A stretch of DNA of 7,615 bases from Planctomycetaceae bacterium (GTDB lineage Bacteria; Planctomycetota; Planctomycetia; Pirellulales; Thermoguttaceae): assembly GCA_031259095.1 (NCBI GenBank), contig JAIRLW010000160.1, forward strand, positions 1-7,615, read 5' to 3'. Below the pieces are notes generated by a model. It was not told the origin of the DNA. It did not search any database and was given only the letters and a program-made list of their open reading frames with translations. The position numbers and the translations under genes were made by a program. Shown here one piece after another: positions 1-6,432 of the stretch (its first letter is position 1; each line of letters begins with the position of its first letter).

Positions 1-738
1 TGTTTGATAATTTGTTCCCATAACAAACCGGAATGTTTCAAAATCTCCCGTTATTTCCGTTGCAACCCCAAACGATTTCATCATTTCAAGCGTCATACGA
101 ATATAAGGTTTTGAAACAAGATTGCCTGAAACATGAAGTTCGATATTACCGGATTGAGCCGCCAACGGCGCCGCCATGAGCAAAGCGCTCAGAAATTGGC
201 TGGAAACAGAACCGGATACTGTTGCCGATTTCGTAACAACGGCGCTGTTTTCCGGCAACGGAAACCGATAATCATTACCAAAAAACGATAACGGCGGAAA
301 ACCGGTTTTTTCGCCGTAACAAATTTTTGCGCCGAGCGATTGTAACGCTTCCGCCAAATCACGGATTGGACGTTCATGCATGCGCGGTTTGCCGTAGAGA
401 CGATAATTTCCGTCGGAAAATGCCAGCAACGCCGTTAAAAACCGTGCGGTTGTTCCGCTGTTTCCGACATAGATTTCCGCATGGCGATTTGGAAAAATTC
501 CGCGTGTTCCCGTCACTCGCATTTGATGAAGTTTGGAATCATGCTCGATTTCCAAACCAAGTTGACGCAAGGCGTTGAAGAGGACTTGCGTGTCCTCTGA
601 ATCGAGTACGCCGTCCAAGAGAGTTGTCCCTTCCGACAACACCGACAAAATTAACGCCCGATTAGTCATACTTTTAGAACCGGGCAAAACAATTACAGCG
701 TCCAACGCTCCGCTAGATGGAATTATTGATTGATACAC
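1..738 (-). CDS. aroA: 3-phosphoshikimate 1-carboxyvinyltransferase (EPSP synthase), N-terminal part, cut by window edge
   Basis: EPSP synthase transfers the enolpyruvyl group of phosphoenolpyruvate to shikimate-3-phosphate, the sixth step of the cytoplasmic shikimate pathway to chorismate and aromatic amino acids. I translated the minus strand by hand: 246 codons are present and the rest lies left of the window (the family is usually about 430 residues). Family signatures appear in order: PGSKSMTNRA (19-28, with the substrate-binding Lys22 and Arg27), DSEDT (about 50), VGNSGTTARF (91-100), PRMHERPI (118-125), SSQFLSAL (179-186) and KPYIRMTL (210-217). The GTG at 738-736 is the chosen start because it places PGSKS at the usual distance and has GAG six bases upstream; the frame stays open upstream to a TAG at 807-805, with TTG codons as less likely starts. 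Gly95 in the NSGTT loop keeps the glycine typical of class I enzymes. Nothing suggests inactivation in the visible half. Confidence 0.96.
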   Translation of the reverse strand, partial: MYQSIIPSSGALDAVIVLPGSKSMTNRALILSVLSEGTTLLDGVLDSEDTQVLFNALRQLGLEIEHDSKLHQMRVTGTRGIFPNRHAEIYVGNSGTTARFLTALLAFSDGNYRLYGKPRMHERPIRDLAEALQSLGAKICYGEKTGFPPLSFFGNDYRFPLPENSAVVTKSATVSGSVSSQFLSALLMAAPLAAQSGNIELHVSGNLVSKPYIRMTLEMMKSFGVATEITGDFETFRFVMGTNYQT

Positions 739-866
739 GATTTTCTCAATACAAAGACCAAAAAACAACAAAACGAAAACTATGCCAAAAATACAGTTTT
801 CAAACTAACACAAAATAATACCAAAAATATTGCCGCTGTACACTTTGCCGAAATTCAAATTTGTCT

Positions 867-980
867 TAAAGGGAACTTCTAAAAACTTATTTCTTCACAA
901 ACTAAAGTCGGCTAAAATCGACTGAAATCGATTTTAGCCGACTTTGGTCGATCAAAAAATGAGTTTTTAGAAATTGCCTA
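867..980. mobile_element. MITE-like element A, copy 1 (114 bp with TA at both ends)
   Basis: A short palindromic element that recurs at 6865-6978. The outer ends are imperfect inverted repeats: the left end reads AAAGGGAACTTCTAAAAACT and the right end, complemented, TAGGCAATTTCTAAAAACTC. It has TA at each edge (867-868 and 979-980). Inside is an 18-bp perfect stem (904-921 with 928-945) with a six-base loop, followed by GGTCGATC. The length including both TAs is the same as copy 2. It has no coding capacity. A TA duplication would suit mobilisation in trans by an IS630/Tc1-mariner-type transposase, but that assignment is inference. It lies about 130 bp upstream of the aroA start. Confidence 0.8.
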
Positions 981-1021
981 AAGATTGCCCTATCTGTCCC
1001 ATCGGTCACTATCGCCTCTAA

Positions 1022-1062
1022 CCCTCAAAATCATCCGCAGATTACGCTGATTATTTTGAGGG
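1022..1062. repeat. Hairpin with 14-bp stem carrying an ATCCGCAGATTACGC repeat
   Basis: CCCTCAAAATCATC (1022-1035) pairs with GATTATTTTGAGGG (1049-1062) with one mismatch, around a 13-base loop. The inner part, 1033-1052 (ATCCGCAGATTACGCTGATT), is a recognisable dispersed motif; a second, inverted and degenerate version lies at 1295-1314. The stem is not followed by a clear T-run, so I favour a dispersed palindromic repeat over a terminator. Confidence 0.55.
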
Positions 1063-1130
1063 ATGTTATCATGAGATAAAAATAAAGGTCATTATTCAGT
1101 GGAATTTCTAATACTGATTTTGAACTACGA

Positions 1131-1224
1131 AGGACACGAAAGGACACGAAAATGATGTTTCTATTTTTTATTTTTCATTTTCTATTGTTTAAAACCTTTT
1201 GTGAACCTTCGTGTTTTTCGTGGT
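1131..1224. repeat. Degenerate inverted pair of ACGAAGGACACGAA-type repeats
   Basis: AGGACACGAA occurs twice in tandem at 1131-1150, preceded by CTACGA. At 1204-1224 the complementary strand reads ACCACGAAAAACACGAAGG, a related sequence in inverted orientation. The two arms are separated by about 50 bases of T-rich DNA. I recall this as a type of short dispersed repeat seen between genes in several bacterial phyla; its function is unknown. Confidence 0.5.
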
Positions 1225-1294
1225 AAAAATAAAAATCGGGGAAAAGAGATCACTGTCATTGAAAATGGCAAATAATTTAAAAACAATTTGCGAA

Positions 1295-1314
1295 AATCTG
1301 TGTAGTCTGCGGAC
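1295..1314 (+). repeat. Second copy of the AATCTGNGTANTCTGCGGA dispersed motif
   Basis: AATCTGTGTAGTCTGCGGAC matches the reverse complement of 1033-1052 at 16 of 20 positions. A shorter match, ATCTGCGGAT, is found at 4685-4694 between the Rpn and beta-barrel genes. The motif is non-coding and scattered, consistent with a dispersed intergenic repeat. Confidence 0.5.
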
Positions 1315-1424
1315 TTTTCTCGCGGTATTCTCGAAGGTTAGTAAAATAGACAATGACGCCTGATATTGACCACAAACAGCAATCTCCCAATCTTGAAATA
1401 ATCAAAAATTTTTTCTGGGGCGTC

Positions 1425-1453
1425 TTGGAACAATAAATTGAAAAAATTAAAAT
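1425..1453 (+). promoter_or_regulatory. Possible sigma-70-like promoter for the GYF_2 gene
   Basis: TTGGAA (1425-1430) and TAAAAT (1448-1453) are separated by 17 bases, which would start transcription near 1460, about 48 bases before the ATG at 1508. The -10 matches the consensus at 5 of 6 positions and the -35 at 4 of 6. The surrounding DNA is so AT-rich that a chance match is quite possible. Confidence 0.3.
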
Positions 1454-1507
1454 AAGCGGCAGTGTTTTTACTAATCTACTATTCCTTCTTTATTTTACCT
1501 TTCTATT

Positions 1508-1729
1508 ATGGCTTCGCAACAGTGGTATTATCGGAAAGGAACGGCTCGATTCGGACCGGTTGCCAGTGCGGATATTAAAAAAATGGCTGCCGAAGGAAAA
1601 TTGGAACCAACCGATTTGTTACGCGGCGTTGGAATGACCGAATGGGTTTCTGCTTCGAAAATCACAGGGCTTTTTCCGAAAACAGAATCAGCAACATCAA
1701 CAAAAAATTCAATCAACAGAACTGCATGA
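1508..1729 (+). CDS. GYF_2-domain protein, 73 aa; probably the N-terminal piece of a longer split gene
   Basis: The first 56 or so residues form a GYF_2 domain: WYYRKGTARFGPV (6-18), an ADIKKMAAEGKL helix, DLLRGVGMTEWVSASK (37-52) and the terminal GLF. GYF_2 domains are small putative protein-interaction modules, common in planctomycetes at the end of membrane or multidomain proteins. After GLF the frame yields only a Ser/Thr/Asn-rich tail and stops at TGA 1727-1729. The next open frame begins two bases later (1731) in the +1 frame. That frame is also open upstream, through the end of the GYF region, and reads a Gln-rich linker (KQNQQHQQKIQSTELHE). Skipping one base in the CTTTTTCC stretch at 1670-1677 would give one 240-residue protein. 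No Shine-Dalgarno is visible before the ATG. The domain call is strong; that this is a complete gene is doubtful. Confidence 0.75.
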   Translation: MASQQWYYRKGTARFGPVASADIKKMAAEGKLEPTDLLRGVGMTEWVSASKITGLFPKTESATSTKNSINRTA

Positions 1730-1730
1730 A

Positions 1731-2231
1731 ATGGATGAAGATGGACGAAGTCTTGTGTTACGTCCGAATGAACAGTCACAATCCCCCGACATGGAACAGC
1801 AGGAAGAACAGCAAGAAACTGCCGCCGTTAGCAATGAAGAAACGGAAAACATAGAAGAATCAAAAAATAACGAATCCGTCAATGCCGAGATCGATATGGA
1901 AGAAAATAATTCAGTTGCAAAAACAGATCAGGAAAATGAAGAGTACGAAAATGAGGAGCAAACAGAATGGACACAAAACGACGACTCTACGGACATGAAA
2001 CGGTTACAGGATCGAATGGAGTTAATGGAACGCCTTTTTGGTAAAGGTATTTCATTATTTGAGGCGATTATTCCATGGACCTTGTTGAAATTTGTTTGGA
2101 TTGAGATTGAATTTAATCCGGTCAGATATTTATTCTATTGGTTTTTGATGGGCGGAATTCTCGTTGCGATAACAGCTCATTCAACATGGCTGGCGAATCT
2201 CGGTTATAATCCAACTAAAGACGGAATGTAA
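1731..2231 (+). CDS. Acidic, single-membrane-segment protein, 166 aa; likely C-terminal piece of the GYF_2 protein
   Basis: I recognise no named family. Residues 1-88 are strongly acidic and rich in Glu, Asn, Asp and Gln, so probably disordered. Residues 89-105 (MKRLQDRMELMERLFGK) could form a short amphipathic or coiled-coil helix. Residues 106-130 are hydrophobic and include EAIIPWTLLKFVWIEIEF, and residues 131-155 (YLFYWFLMGGILVAITA core) are a likely transmembrane helix. The C-terminus (NPTKDGM) is polar. The ATG at 1731 lies just after the TGA of the GYF_2 frame and has no Shine-Dalgarno, so it may not be a real start. The frame continues upstream without a stop into the Gln-rich linker described for the GYF_2 piece. 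The simplest reading is one gene: GYF_2 domain, long acidic linker, then a membrane anchor. Alternatives are two overlapping genes or a programmed +1 shift. Confidence 0.6.
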   Translation: MDEDGRSLVLRPNEQSQSPDMEQQEEQQETAAVSNEETENIEESKNNESVNAEIDMEENNSVAKTDQENEEYENEEQTEWTQNDDSTDMKRLQDRMELMERLFGKGISLFEAIIPWTLLKFVWIEIEFNPVRYLFYWFLMGGILVAITAHSTWLANLGYNPTKDGM

Positions 2232-2269
2232 CAAGTGGTTTTGTTTTTTTTGAAATATTAACGATCTCC

Positions 2270-2298
2270 GGCGGTTTTAACCGCCATAACATTTTTTA
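2270..2298 (+). terminator. Possible intrinsic terminator after the GYF_2/acidic gene
   Basis: GGCGGTTTTAACCGCC (2270-2285) is a perfect 16-base palindrome giving a GC-rich stem of five to six pairs with a TTTTAA or TTTA loop. It is followed within a few bases by a T-run (ATTTTTTAT, 2291-2299). The stem is short and the T-run is offset by about five bases, so efficiency is uncertain. It sits between the stop at 2231 and the next start at 2327. Confidence 0.4.
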
Positions 2299-2326
2299 TA
2301 CAGCAACCTCTAACTACCTTTTAACA

Positions 2327-3469
2327 ATGAAAACATATCGTATCGGCATTATTGGTTTTGGAATGATTGGTAAAGTTCATGCTTTTTGTTACGCGGCATT
2401 GCCGTATTATTCGGAACCGTTTGACGCAACATTTCAGATCTCACATGTTGCCACCGCTCATCCCGAAACAGCGGAAAAAGCAAAACAACTCTGCGGCGCC
2501 GAAACAGCAACCACTAATTTTCGTAATATTACGGAAAATCCAGACATTGATATTGTTCACATTTGTACGCCGAACAATCAACACTTTGAACCATTGGTTT
2601 CCGCAATTCAAAACGGTAAACATATTTATTGTGACAAACCGCTCACTACGTCGCTTGCCGAAGCCGAATATCTCCGAAATATTCTTGATACGGAAAAATA
2701 TACCGCAACAAATCAGATGACTTTTCATCTCCGGTTTTTTTCGGCAATTCAGAAAGCCAAACGGTTCATCGATGCCGGACAACTTGGACGAATTTATCAG
2801 TTTCGGTTTTCGTATCTTCATTCGAGTAACGCTTCACCTTTAGTTCCTTTTAAGTGGAAACATTCGGAATCCGGCGGAGTGGTTCGTGATTTGGCGTCGC
2901 ATCTTTTGGATTTGACCGATCATCTGCTTGGTTCTTTGGACTCGGTTTTAGCCGAAACACAACACGCTGTACAAAAACGTCCGGTTTCAGAATCGAATCC
3001 TGAATTGGTTGATGTTCACGCCGAAGATGCCGTAACTATTCTGGTGAAAACCCGAAACGGCGCTCATGGAATTTTAGAAGCAACCAAGTTGGCAACCGGT
3101 AATGAAGACGAAATGCGTTTTGAAATCAATGGGGAAGAAGGGGCGATTCGGTTCAGTTTGATGAATCCTCATTTTCTGGATTTTTTCGACGCAACCGTTT
3201 CCGATAAACCGCTTGGCGGTTATTCGGGTTGGCGGCAAATTCCTTGCGGCGGAAGATTGGAACGTCCCGAGACCGATTTTCCATCACCAAAATCAACAAC
3301 AGGTTGGGTTCGCGCTCACGTGTCCTGTCTGTCGAATTTTTTACACGCCGTTACACAAAATCGTCCGGCATCGCCGGACTTGTTGCAAGGAATCAAAATT
3401 GACCGATGGATTGATGCCGTTTTCCGTTCGGCAAAAACACGAACATGGGTAACAATCAAAAATGAATAA
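2327..3469 (+). CDS. Gfo/Idh/MocA-family NAD(P)-dependent oxidoreductase
   Basis: A 380-residue cytoplasmic oxidoreductase of the usual family length. The N-terminal Rossmann fold opens with RIGIIGFGMIGKVHA, whose GFGMIG (10-15) is the dinucleotide-binding GxGxxG. VHICTPNNQH (77-86) ends the fold in the family's typical way, and CDKPL (102-106) supplies the conserved Lys104 (the EKP/DKP motif). The C-terminal alpha/beta domain has GGVVRDLASHLLDL (183-196), where Asp188 and His192 match the D-x3-H pair of inositol-dehydrogenase-type active sites, so the enzyme looks catalytically intact. Members act on sugars, inositols or their derivatives; the substrate cannot be read from sequence. No export signal is seen, so it is probably cytoplasmic, unlike the secreted Tat-type members common in planctomycetes. 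It starts at an ATG without a clear Shine-Dalgarno, 95 bases after the preceding stop, and may be transcribed alone. Confidence 0.93.
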   Translation: MKTYRIGIIGFGMIGKVHAFCYAALPYYSEPFDATFQISHVATAHPETAEKAKQLCGAETATTNFRNITENPDIDIVHICTPNNQHFEPLVSAIQNGKHIYCDKPLTTSLAEAEYLRNILDTEKYTATNQMTFHLRFFSAIQKAKRFIDAGQLGRIYQFRFSYLHSSNASPLVPFKWKHSESGGVVRDLASHLLDLTDHLLGSLDSVLAETQHAVQKRPVSESNPELVDVHAEDAVTILVKTRNGAHGILEATKLATGNEDEMRFEINGEEGAIRFSLMNPHFLDFFDATVSDKPLGGYSGWRQIPCGGRLERPETDFPSPKSTTGWVRAHVSCLSNFLHAVTQNRPASPDLLQGIKIDRWIDAVFRSAKTRTWVTIKNE

Positions 3470-3476
3470 TCTCGAC

Positions 3477-3504
3477 TTGAACAAACAGATTTTTTTTGTA
3501 AAAT
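3477..3504 (+). promoter_or_regulatory. Possible promoter directly before the Rpn-family gene
   Basis: TTGAAC (3477-3482) and TAAAAT (3499-3504) are 16 bases apart. The predicted transcription start would fall within a base or two of the ATG at 3512, giving an almost leaderless mRNA, which would fit the lack of a Shine-Dalgarno sequence. The -10 matches 5 of 6 consensus positions, the -35 only 4 of 6, in AT-rich DNA. Confidence 0.3.
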
Positions 3505-3511
3505 ATTCTGA

Positions 3512-4576
3512 ATGAAAAATAAAATCGACAGTGGCACGCATGAAACACAAAAAACACCGGAACCCGCCCATCCGGGAAATATTTACGATGTTTTCGTTAA
3601 GAATATTTTTGGACGGGTATTTATCTTCGTTGATTTTTTGCTGAACTATGCCGATTCTAACTTTGTTAGTAAGATAGATTTAGAAAAAATTTCTCCTGCG
3701 TCAACCCATTATGTTGGTCAAAAAGGCGACGAACAGATATTGGATTTAGTTTTTTCTTGCCCGCTCAAAAATCATATTGATGCTCAAGTAATGATCATTT
3801 TTGAGCATGCCGGAACTACATTCGACGATATACCGGTTCGGCTGCTTTGCTATGCCACAACAATTTGGTGGAACGAACTTAAAAAGGGTCAAAAAGTATT
3901 ATCCGTAATTTATTTTATTGTCGTGCGTACCGGAGCGAAGCCGTATCACGGTTCTTATCCCCGAGTAAGTGATTGGTTGCCCAAAGATGAAAACGGTTTG
4001 CCAATGGGTTTTATCCCTGATGTCCACTATTACGTGGTGGATTTACCGGCATACGATGGTGATTGTTTGTGTGGCGGTCCGGAGTTACGAGCGGCAATAG
4101 GTATTTTGAAAAATATGACGGAAGGCACTGAGGACGATTTTGCCCGAGCCATGTTGCCCATTGCGGAAATGAACGACGATCGGCAACAAATAATGATAAC
4201 CAAAGATATTCTTGAATTTGTCGCTAAAGCTTTCGCTGCTCATCATAAACGGTTGGAAGCCGAAGCGGTTCACAAAGCATTAACCCCCATTTTTAGTGAA
4301 AGGGCAGAAAACATGACAACAACTATTTTTGATGAACTCAGAGCAGAAGGTAGAGCCGAAGGTGAAACAAGAGGTAGAATTGAAGGTAGAATTGAAGGCA
4401 AAACGGAAGCTGGTCAAAATATGGTTTTGGCGGCATTGCGTAAAAAATTTAGGAAAATTCCCAACCGTATTGAAACGGCAATCCGTAATATGTCCGATCC
4501 GATTGCTTTAGAATCGTTGATTTCCGACGTTATCGAATGTCAAACGTTAGATGAGTTTGAGAATGTTTTGAAGTAA
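3512..4576 (+). CDS. Rpn/YhgA-like PD-(D/E)XK nuclease-family protein (often named putative transposase)
   Basis: A 354-residue protein. The family relates to E. coli RpnA-E, DNA endonucleases that promote RecA-independent recombination; homologues are often annotated as Transposase_31 or PD-(D/E)XK nuclease family transposase. Visible features: NIYDVFVKNIFGR and VDFLLNYA (23-47), the usual N-terminus; ILDLVF (76-81) with candidate metal-binding Asp78; VMIIFEHAG (93-101) with Glu98; then IPVRLLCYATTIWW (107-120), typical of the core. Family members usually read E-H-Q at the second motif; here it is E-H-A, so activity may be altered. Residues 275-300 form a charged repeat (RAEGRAEGETRGRIEGRIEG). 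Residues 301-354 (MVLAALRKKFRKIP onwards) resemble DUF4351, a domain commonly attached to these proteins. The start is 42 bases after the oxidoreductase stop, but a separate promoter is possible. It converges with the beta-barrel gene. Confidence 0.88.
   Translation: MKNKIDSGTHETQKTPEPAHPGNIYDVFVKNIFGRVFIFVDFLLNYADSNFVSKIDLEKISPASTHYVGQKGDEQILDLVFSCPLKNHIDAQVMIIFEHAGTTFDDIPVRLLCYATTIWWNELKKGQKVLSVIYFIVVRTGAKPYHGSYPRVSDWLPKDENGLPMGFIPDVHYYVVDLPAYDGDCLCGGPELRAAIGILKNMTEGTEDDFARAMLPIAEMNDDRQQIMITKDILEFVAKAFAAHHKRLEAEAVHKALTPIFSERAENMTTTIFDELRAEGRAEGETRGRIEGRIEGKTEAGQNMVLAALRKKFRKIPNRIETAIRNMSDPIALESLISDVIECQTLDEFENVLK
4373..4396 (+). repeat. Perfect 12-bp tandem duplication inside the Rpn-family gene
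   Basis: GGTAGAATTGAA occurs twice back to back (4373-4384, 4385-4396), encoding part of GRIEGRIEG. It lies within a more degenerate run of GA-rich repeats (about 4340-4410) that encodes the charged linker. The unit is a multiple of three, so gain or loss of copies would change linker length without breaking the frame. Confidence 0.8.
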
Positions 4577-4602
4577 ATTTGTATTGTATCATTAGGTAAA
4601 TA

Positions 4603-4662
4603 ATCACAAGGTAGGCAATCGTTGATGAAAGTTTTTCACCGAAAGATCGTTTATCTTGTGAT
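4603..4662. terminator. Inverted repeat between convergent genes, possible bidirectional terminator
   Basis: ATCACAAG (4603-4610) is inverted at CTTGTGAT (4655-4662), extendable by GTA/TAT with one mismatch, 44 bases apart. A small inner stem (TGAAA/TTTCA around 4625-4637) lies between the arms. The stem is AT-rich and no strong GC hairpin plus T-run is seen, so a role in terminating the Rpn gene and the opposing beta-barrel gene rests mainly on position. The rest of 4577-4722 contains only ATCTGCGGAT at 4685-4694. Confidence 0.25.
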
Positions 4663-4722
4663 TTCTATTGAATAATTACAAAGAATCTGCGGATAAAAAT
4701 AGACAGTTTTTGCTTTGGTTTT

Positions 4723-6222
4723 CTACCGGCGAATGTCCAGACCAAAATTGACGCCATAAGTAATCACTGCTGTTTTACTGACTTTTAATCCGAATAATTG
4801 TCCGTTATCTTGAATTTTGTATTCGATCACTTCCGCACCGCGTCCGATATTGTCGAAAATAGTGGAGTTAAAACCAAGTTTAATACCAACCGCATCTGTC
4901 CATTGCCATTTCGCGGAAAGTTGAAGTTCAAAACCCGGCGAAAAATAGGTTTTATTCCGATGATGATGGAATGTCTGAGCACTGTGATGAAGCCCAATCG
5001 GAATGTAAGGTAAAACACCATGATCTTGTAAAGCAGAGTCACCATCTTCGCCTGTACCGCCTCCAATTTGTGGTACTAATTCCGGATTAATAAAATTCGA
5101 ACCAATATAACCGCTTACCGTTTGCGATTGATTATTGATTCCCGCCATAAACCGTCCTTCCGCTCCGAATGTCCAGCGGGCATTACGGCGTTGAAATTTA
5201 ACACCAAATTGAGGACCAATAATCCGGTTACGTACTTGTCCGATAATTTTTGTATCTGCAAGAACTGTCCAGGCTCCTAAAGAGTTAGAATTTGACATTC
5301 CTTGCCCAGAATTATTTTCGTCATCACTACTGCTATCGTCATCGTCTTCTTCAGACACATCTGAATAGAAGGATTCGTAACCTTGTCCAAGAAACGTCAT
5401 TTTGTCATCGAAATCCCAATACCTGGCTCCAGCAAAAAATTCCATATCGCCCCATTTGAACGGATGAGTCCGATAAGAATACATCAATTCAAGACTCATA
5501 ATATCGACGCTGTTACTCACACTAGCACGAGCAAAGTTGAGCGGCACTGGTGCCAAACGACCTTCAAGCCAAGGATCTGCCCAATGAACCGGAAACCACG
5601 CCCAGAGATGACCAACATCACGAATCGGTACTTGCGGAAGTCCATCAGATAAATCCTGGAAAGTTCCCCATTCCGTAGAAGACCGAGGAATACTTTTGAA
5701 TGTTCCGTCTTTTTGCCATATTTCATTAAAACCAGAATCACTCATGAATATCGCATACGTTGTCAGATTTTCAGGATCATCAATAACGATTGAGCTGCTT
5801 TCCGTGCTGAATGACCCTCCGCAATCGGAAAGTCCGTAACCGCTGAATAACCAACCATGATGTCCGCGCCGATATCCGGCTTCTAGGCGTGTCCCCAATG
5901 TGAAATCGACGCCGAGATTATTTGTATTCATTGAGTTGGTTTGCAAGAACGTCTTATTGCCGTCGTAAGCCCAGCGGGAACCGCTGCTTCCATCAGGATT
6001 TGTGTAACCAATCGGAATACTTTTCGGTCCGTCCACTTTCCAAAAGATGGCGTCAATTTCAAAGAAAAAACCATCGTTCCCGCGCCGATTACCGCCAAAC
6101 GATTCCGGTTGGTACGGAGCCCACAAACGCATTCCCTCCAGAGCCGAAGCCGGACTGGTTGCCGCCAAAATAATCGCAAGTAGGAGTCCCGTCAAAAATG
6201 ATTTCAATTTCAATAGCGACAT
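4723..6222 (-). CDS. BBP7-type (planctomycete) outer-membrane beta-barrel protein
   Basis: A 499-residue secreted protein. Residues 1-27 form a Sec signal peptide: Lys-containing start, hydrophobic core TGLLLAIILAA, and ASA before Leu28 as the probable cleavage site. The mature part has alternating aromatic/hydrophobic strands expected of an outer-membrane barrel, such as GFFFEIDAIFWKV (51-63), LEAGYRRGHHGWLFSGYG (113-130) and MEFFAGARYWDF (260-271). RNRIIGPQFGVKF (331-343) and WTFGAEGRFMAGIN (350-363) resemble the conserved centre of the planctomycete BBP7 family, and it ends in GVNFGLDIRR. Odd features are an acidic Ser/Asp/Glu-rich insertion (287-305, EEDDDDSSSDDENN) and a His cluster (412-421), which may be surface loops, perhaps metal-binding (inference). 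The pore or ligand is unknown. The start is fixed by a strong Shine-Dalgarno and the signal peptide. Confidence 0.85.
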   Translation of the reverse strand: MSLLKLKSFLTGLLLAIILAATSPASALEGMRLWAPYQPESFGGNRRGNDGFFFEIDAIFWKVDGPKSIPIGYTNPDGSSGSRWAYDGNKTFLQTNSMNTNNLGVDFTLGTRLEAGYRRGHHGWLFSGYGLSDCGGSFSTESSSIVIDDPENLTTYAIFMSDSGFNEIWQKDGTFKSIPRSSTEWGTFQDLSDGLPQVPIRDVGHLWAWFPVHWADPWLEGRLAPVPLNFARASVSNSVDIMSLELMYSYRTHPFKWGDMEFFAGARYWDFDDKMTFLGQGYESFYSDVSEEDDDDSSSDDENNSGQGMSNSNSLGAWTVLADTKIIGQVRNRIIGPQFGVKFQRRNARWTFGAEGRFMAGINNQSQTVSGYIGSNFINPELVPQIGGGTGEDGDSALQDHGVLPYIPIGLHHSAQTFHHHRNKTYFSPGFELQLSAKWQWTDAVGIKLGFNSTIFDNIGRGAEVIEYKIQDNGQLFGLKVSKTAVITYGVNFGLDIRR

Positions 6223-6230
6223 GGTCTAGC

Positions 6231-6237
6231 CCACCTC
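6231..6237 (-). promoter_or_regulatory. Strong Shine-Dalgarno for the beta-barrel gene
   Basis: On the minus strand GAGGTGG lies eight bases before the ATG at 6222-6220. This is the only strong ribosome-binding site in the window. It fixes the start of the signal peptide and suggests high translation, as expected of an abundant envelope protein. Confidence 0.8.
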
Positions 6238-6432
6238 AGTGTACAGGATCTGTTTCATTTTTTGCCGATATTGTTTAAAATGCACCAACAAACATACGGC
6301 TGTGGCGATAATATCGGACATGTTGCCTATAACAGTTGAGATTTTCATTCATCAAAATCAATTTGTAGCGATCTTTTTTAAAAATCTGATTTTCTGGTGA
6401 GAAAATAAATAAAATAGGAGTTTTATACCTAT

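Larger units (their letters stand above)
739..1507. other. Gene-free, repeat-rich intergenic region between divergent aroA and the GYF_2 gene
   Basis: About 770 bases with no convincing coding frame on either strand. It is AT-rich and holds, from left to right, a 114-bp palindromic element (867-980), a hairpin (1022-1062), a degenerate ACGAAGGACACGAA-type inverted pair (1131-1224), a second copy of an AATCTGNGTANTCTGCGGA-type repeat (1295-1314) and a possible promoter (1425-1453). TCAGTGGAATTT at 1096-1107 resembles the end of the 220-bp element at 6625-6844 but has no matching second end nearby. It must also contain the divergent aroA promoter, which I could not place. Confidence 0.75.

Noticed and set aside
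189..578. Open frames overlapping on both strands, 189-377 (minus) and 327-578 (plus)
   Set aside because: They lie within the aroA frame, which has clear EPSP synthase motifs; their own translations show no domain or sensible composition.
1528..1854. Frames 1528-1779 (minus) and 1642-1854 (plus) over the GYF_2 gene
   Set aside because: The minus frame is an antisense shadow. The plus frame is the third reading frame across the junction and gives no coherent protein, unlike the GYF_2 and acidic frames.
2441..2821. 126-codon minus-strand frame inside the oxidoreductase gene
   Set aside because: It is antisense to a well-supported Gfo/Idh/MocA coding sequence and shows no recognisable features or ribosome-binding site.
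3512..4576. Rpn-family gene as the transposase that moves elements A and B
   Set aside because: The gene is not flanked by either type of terminal repeat, and the family, despite the old name, is not known to mobilise TIR elements.
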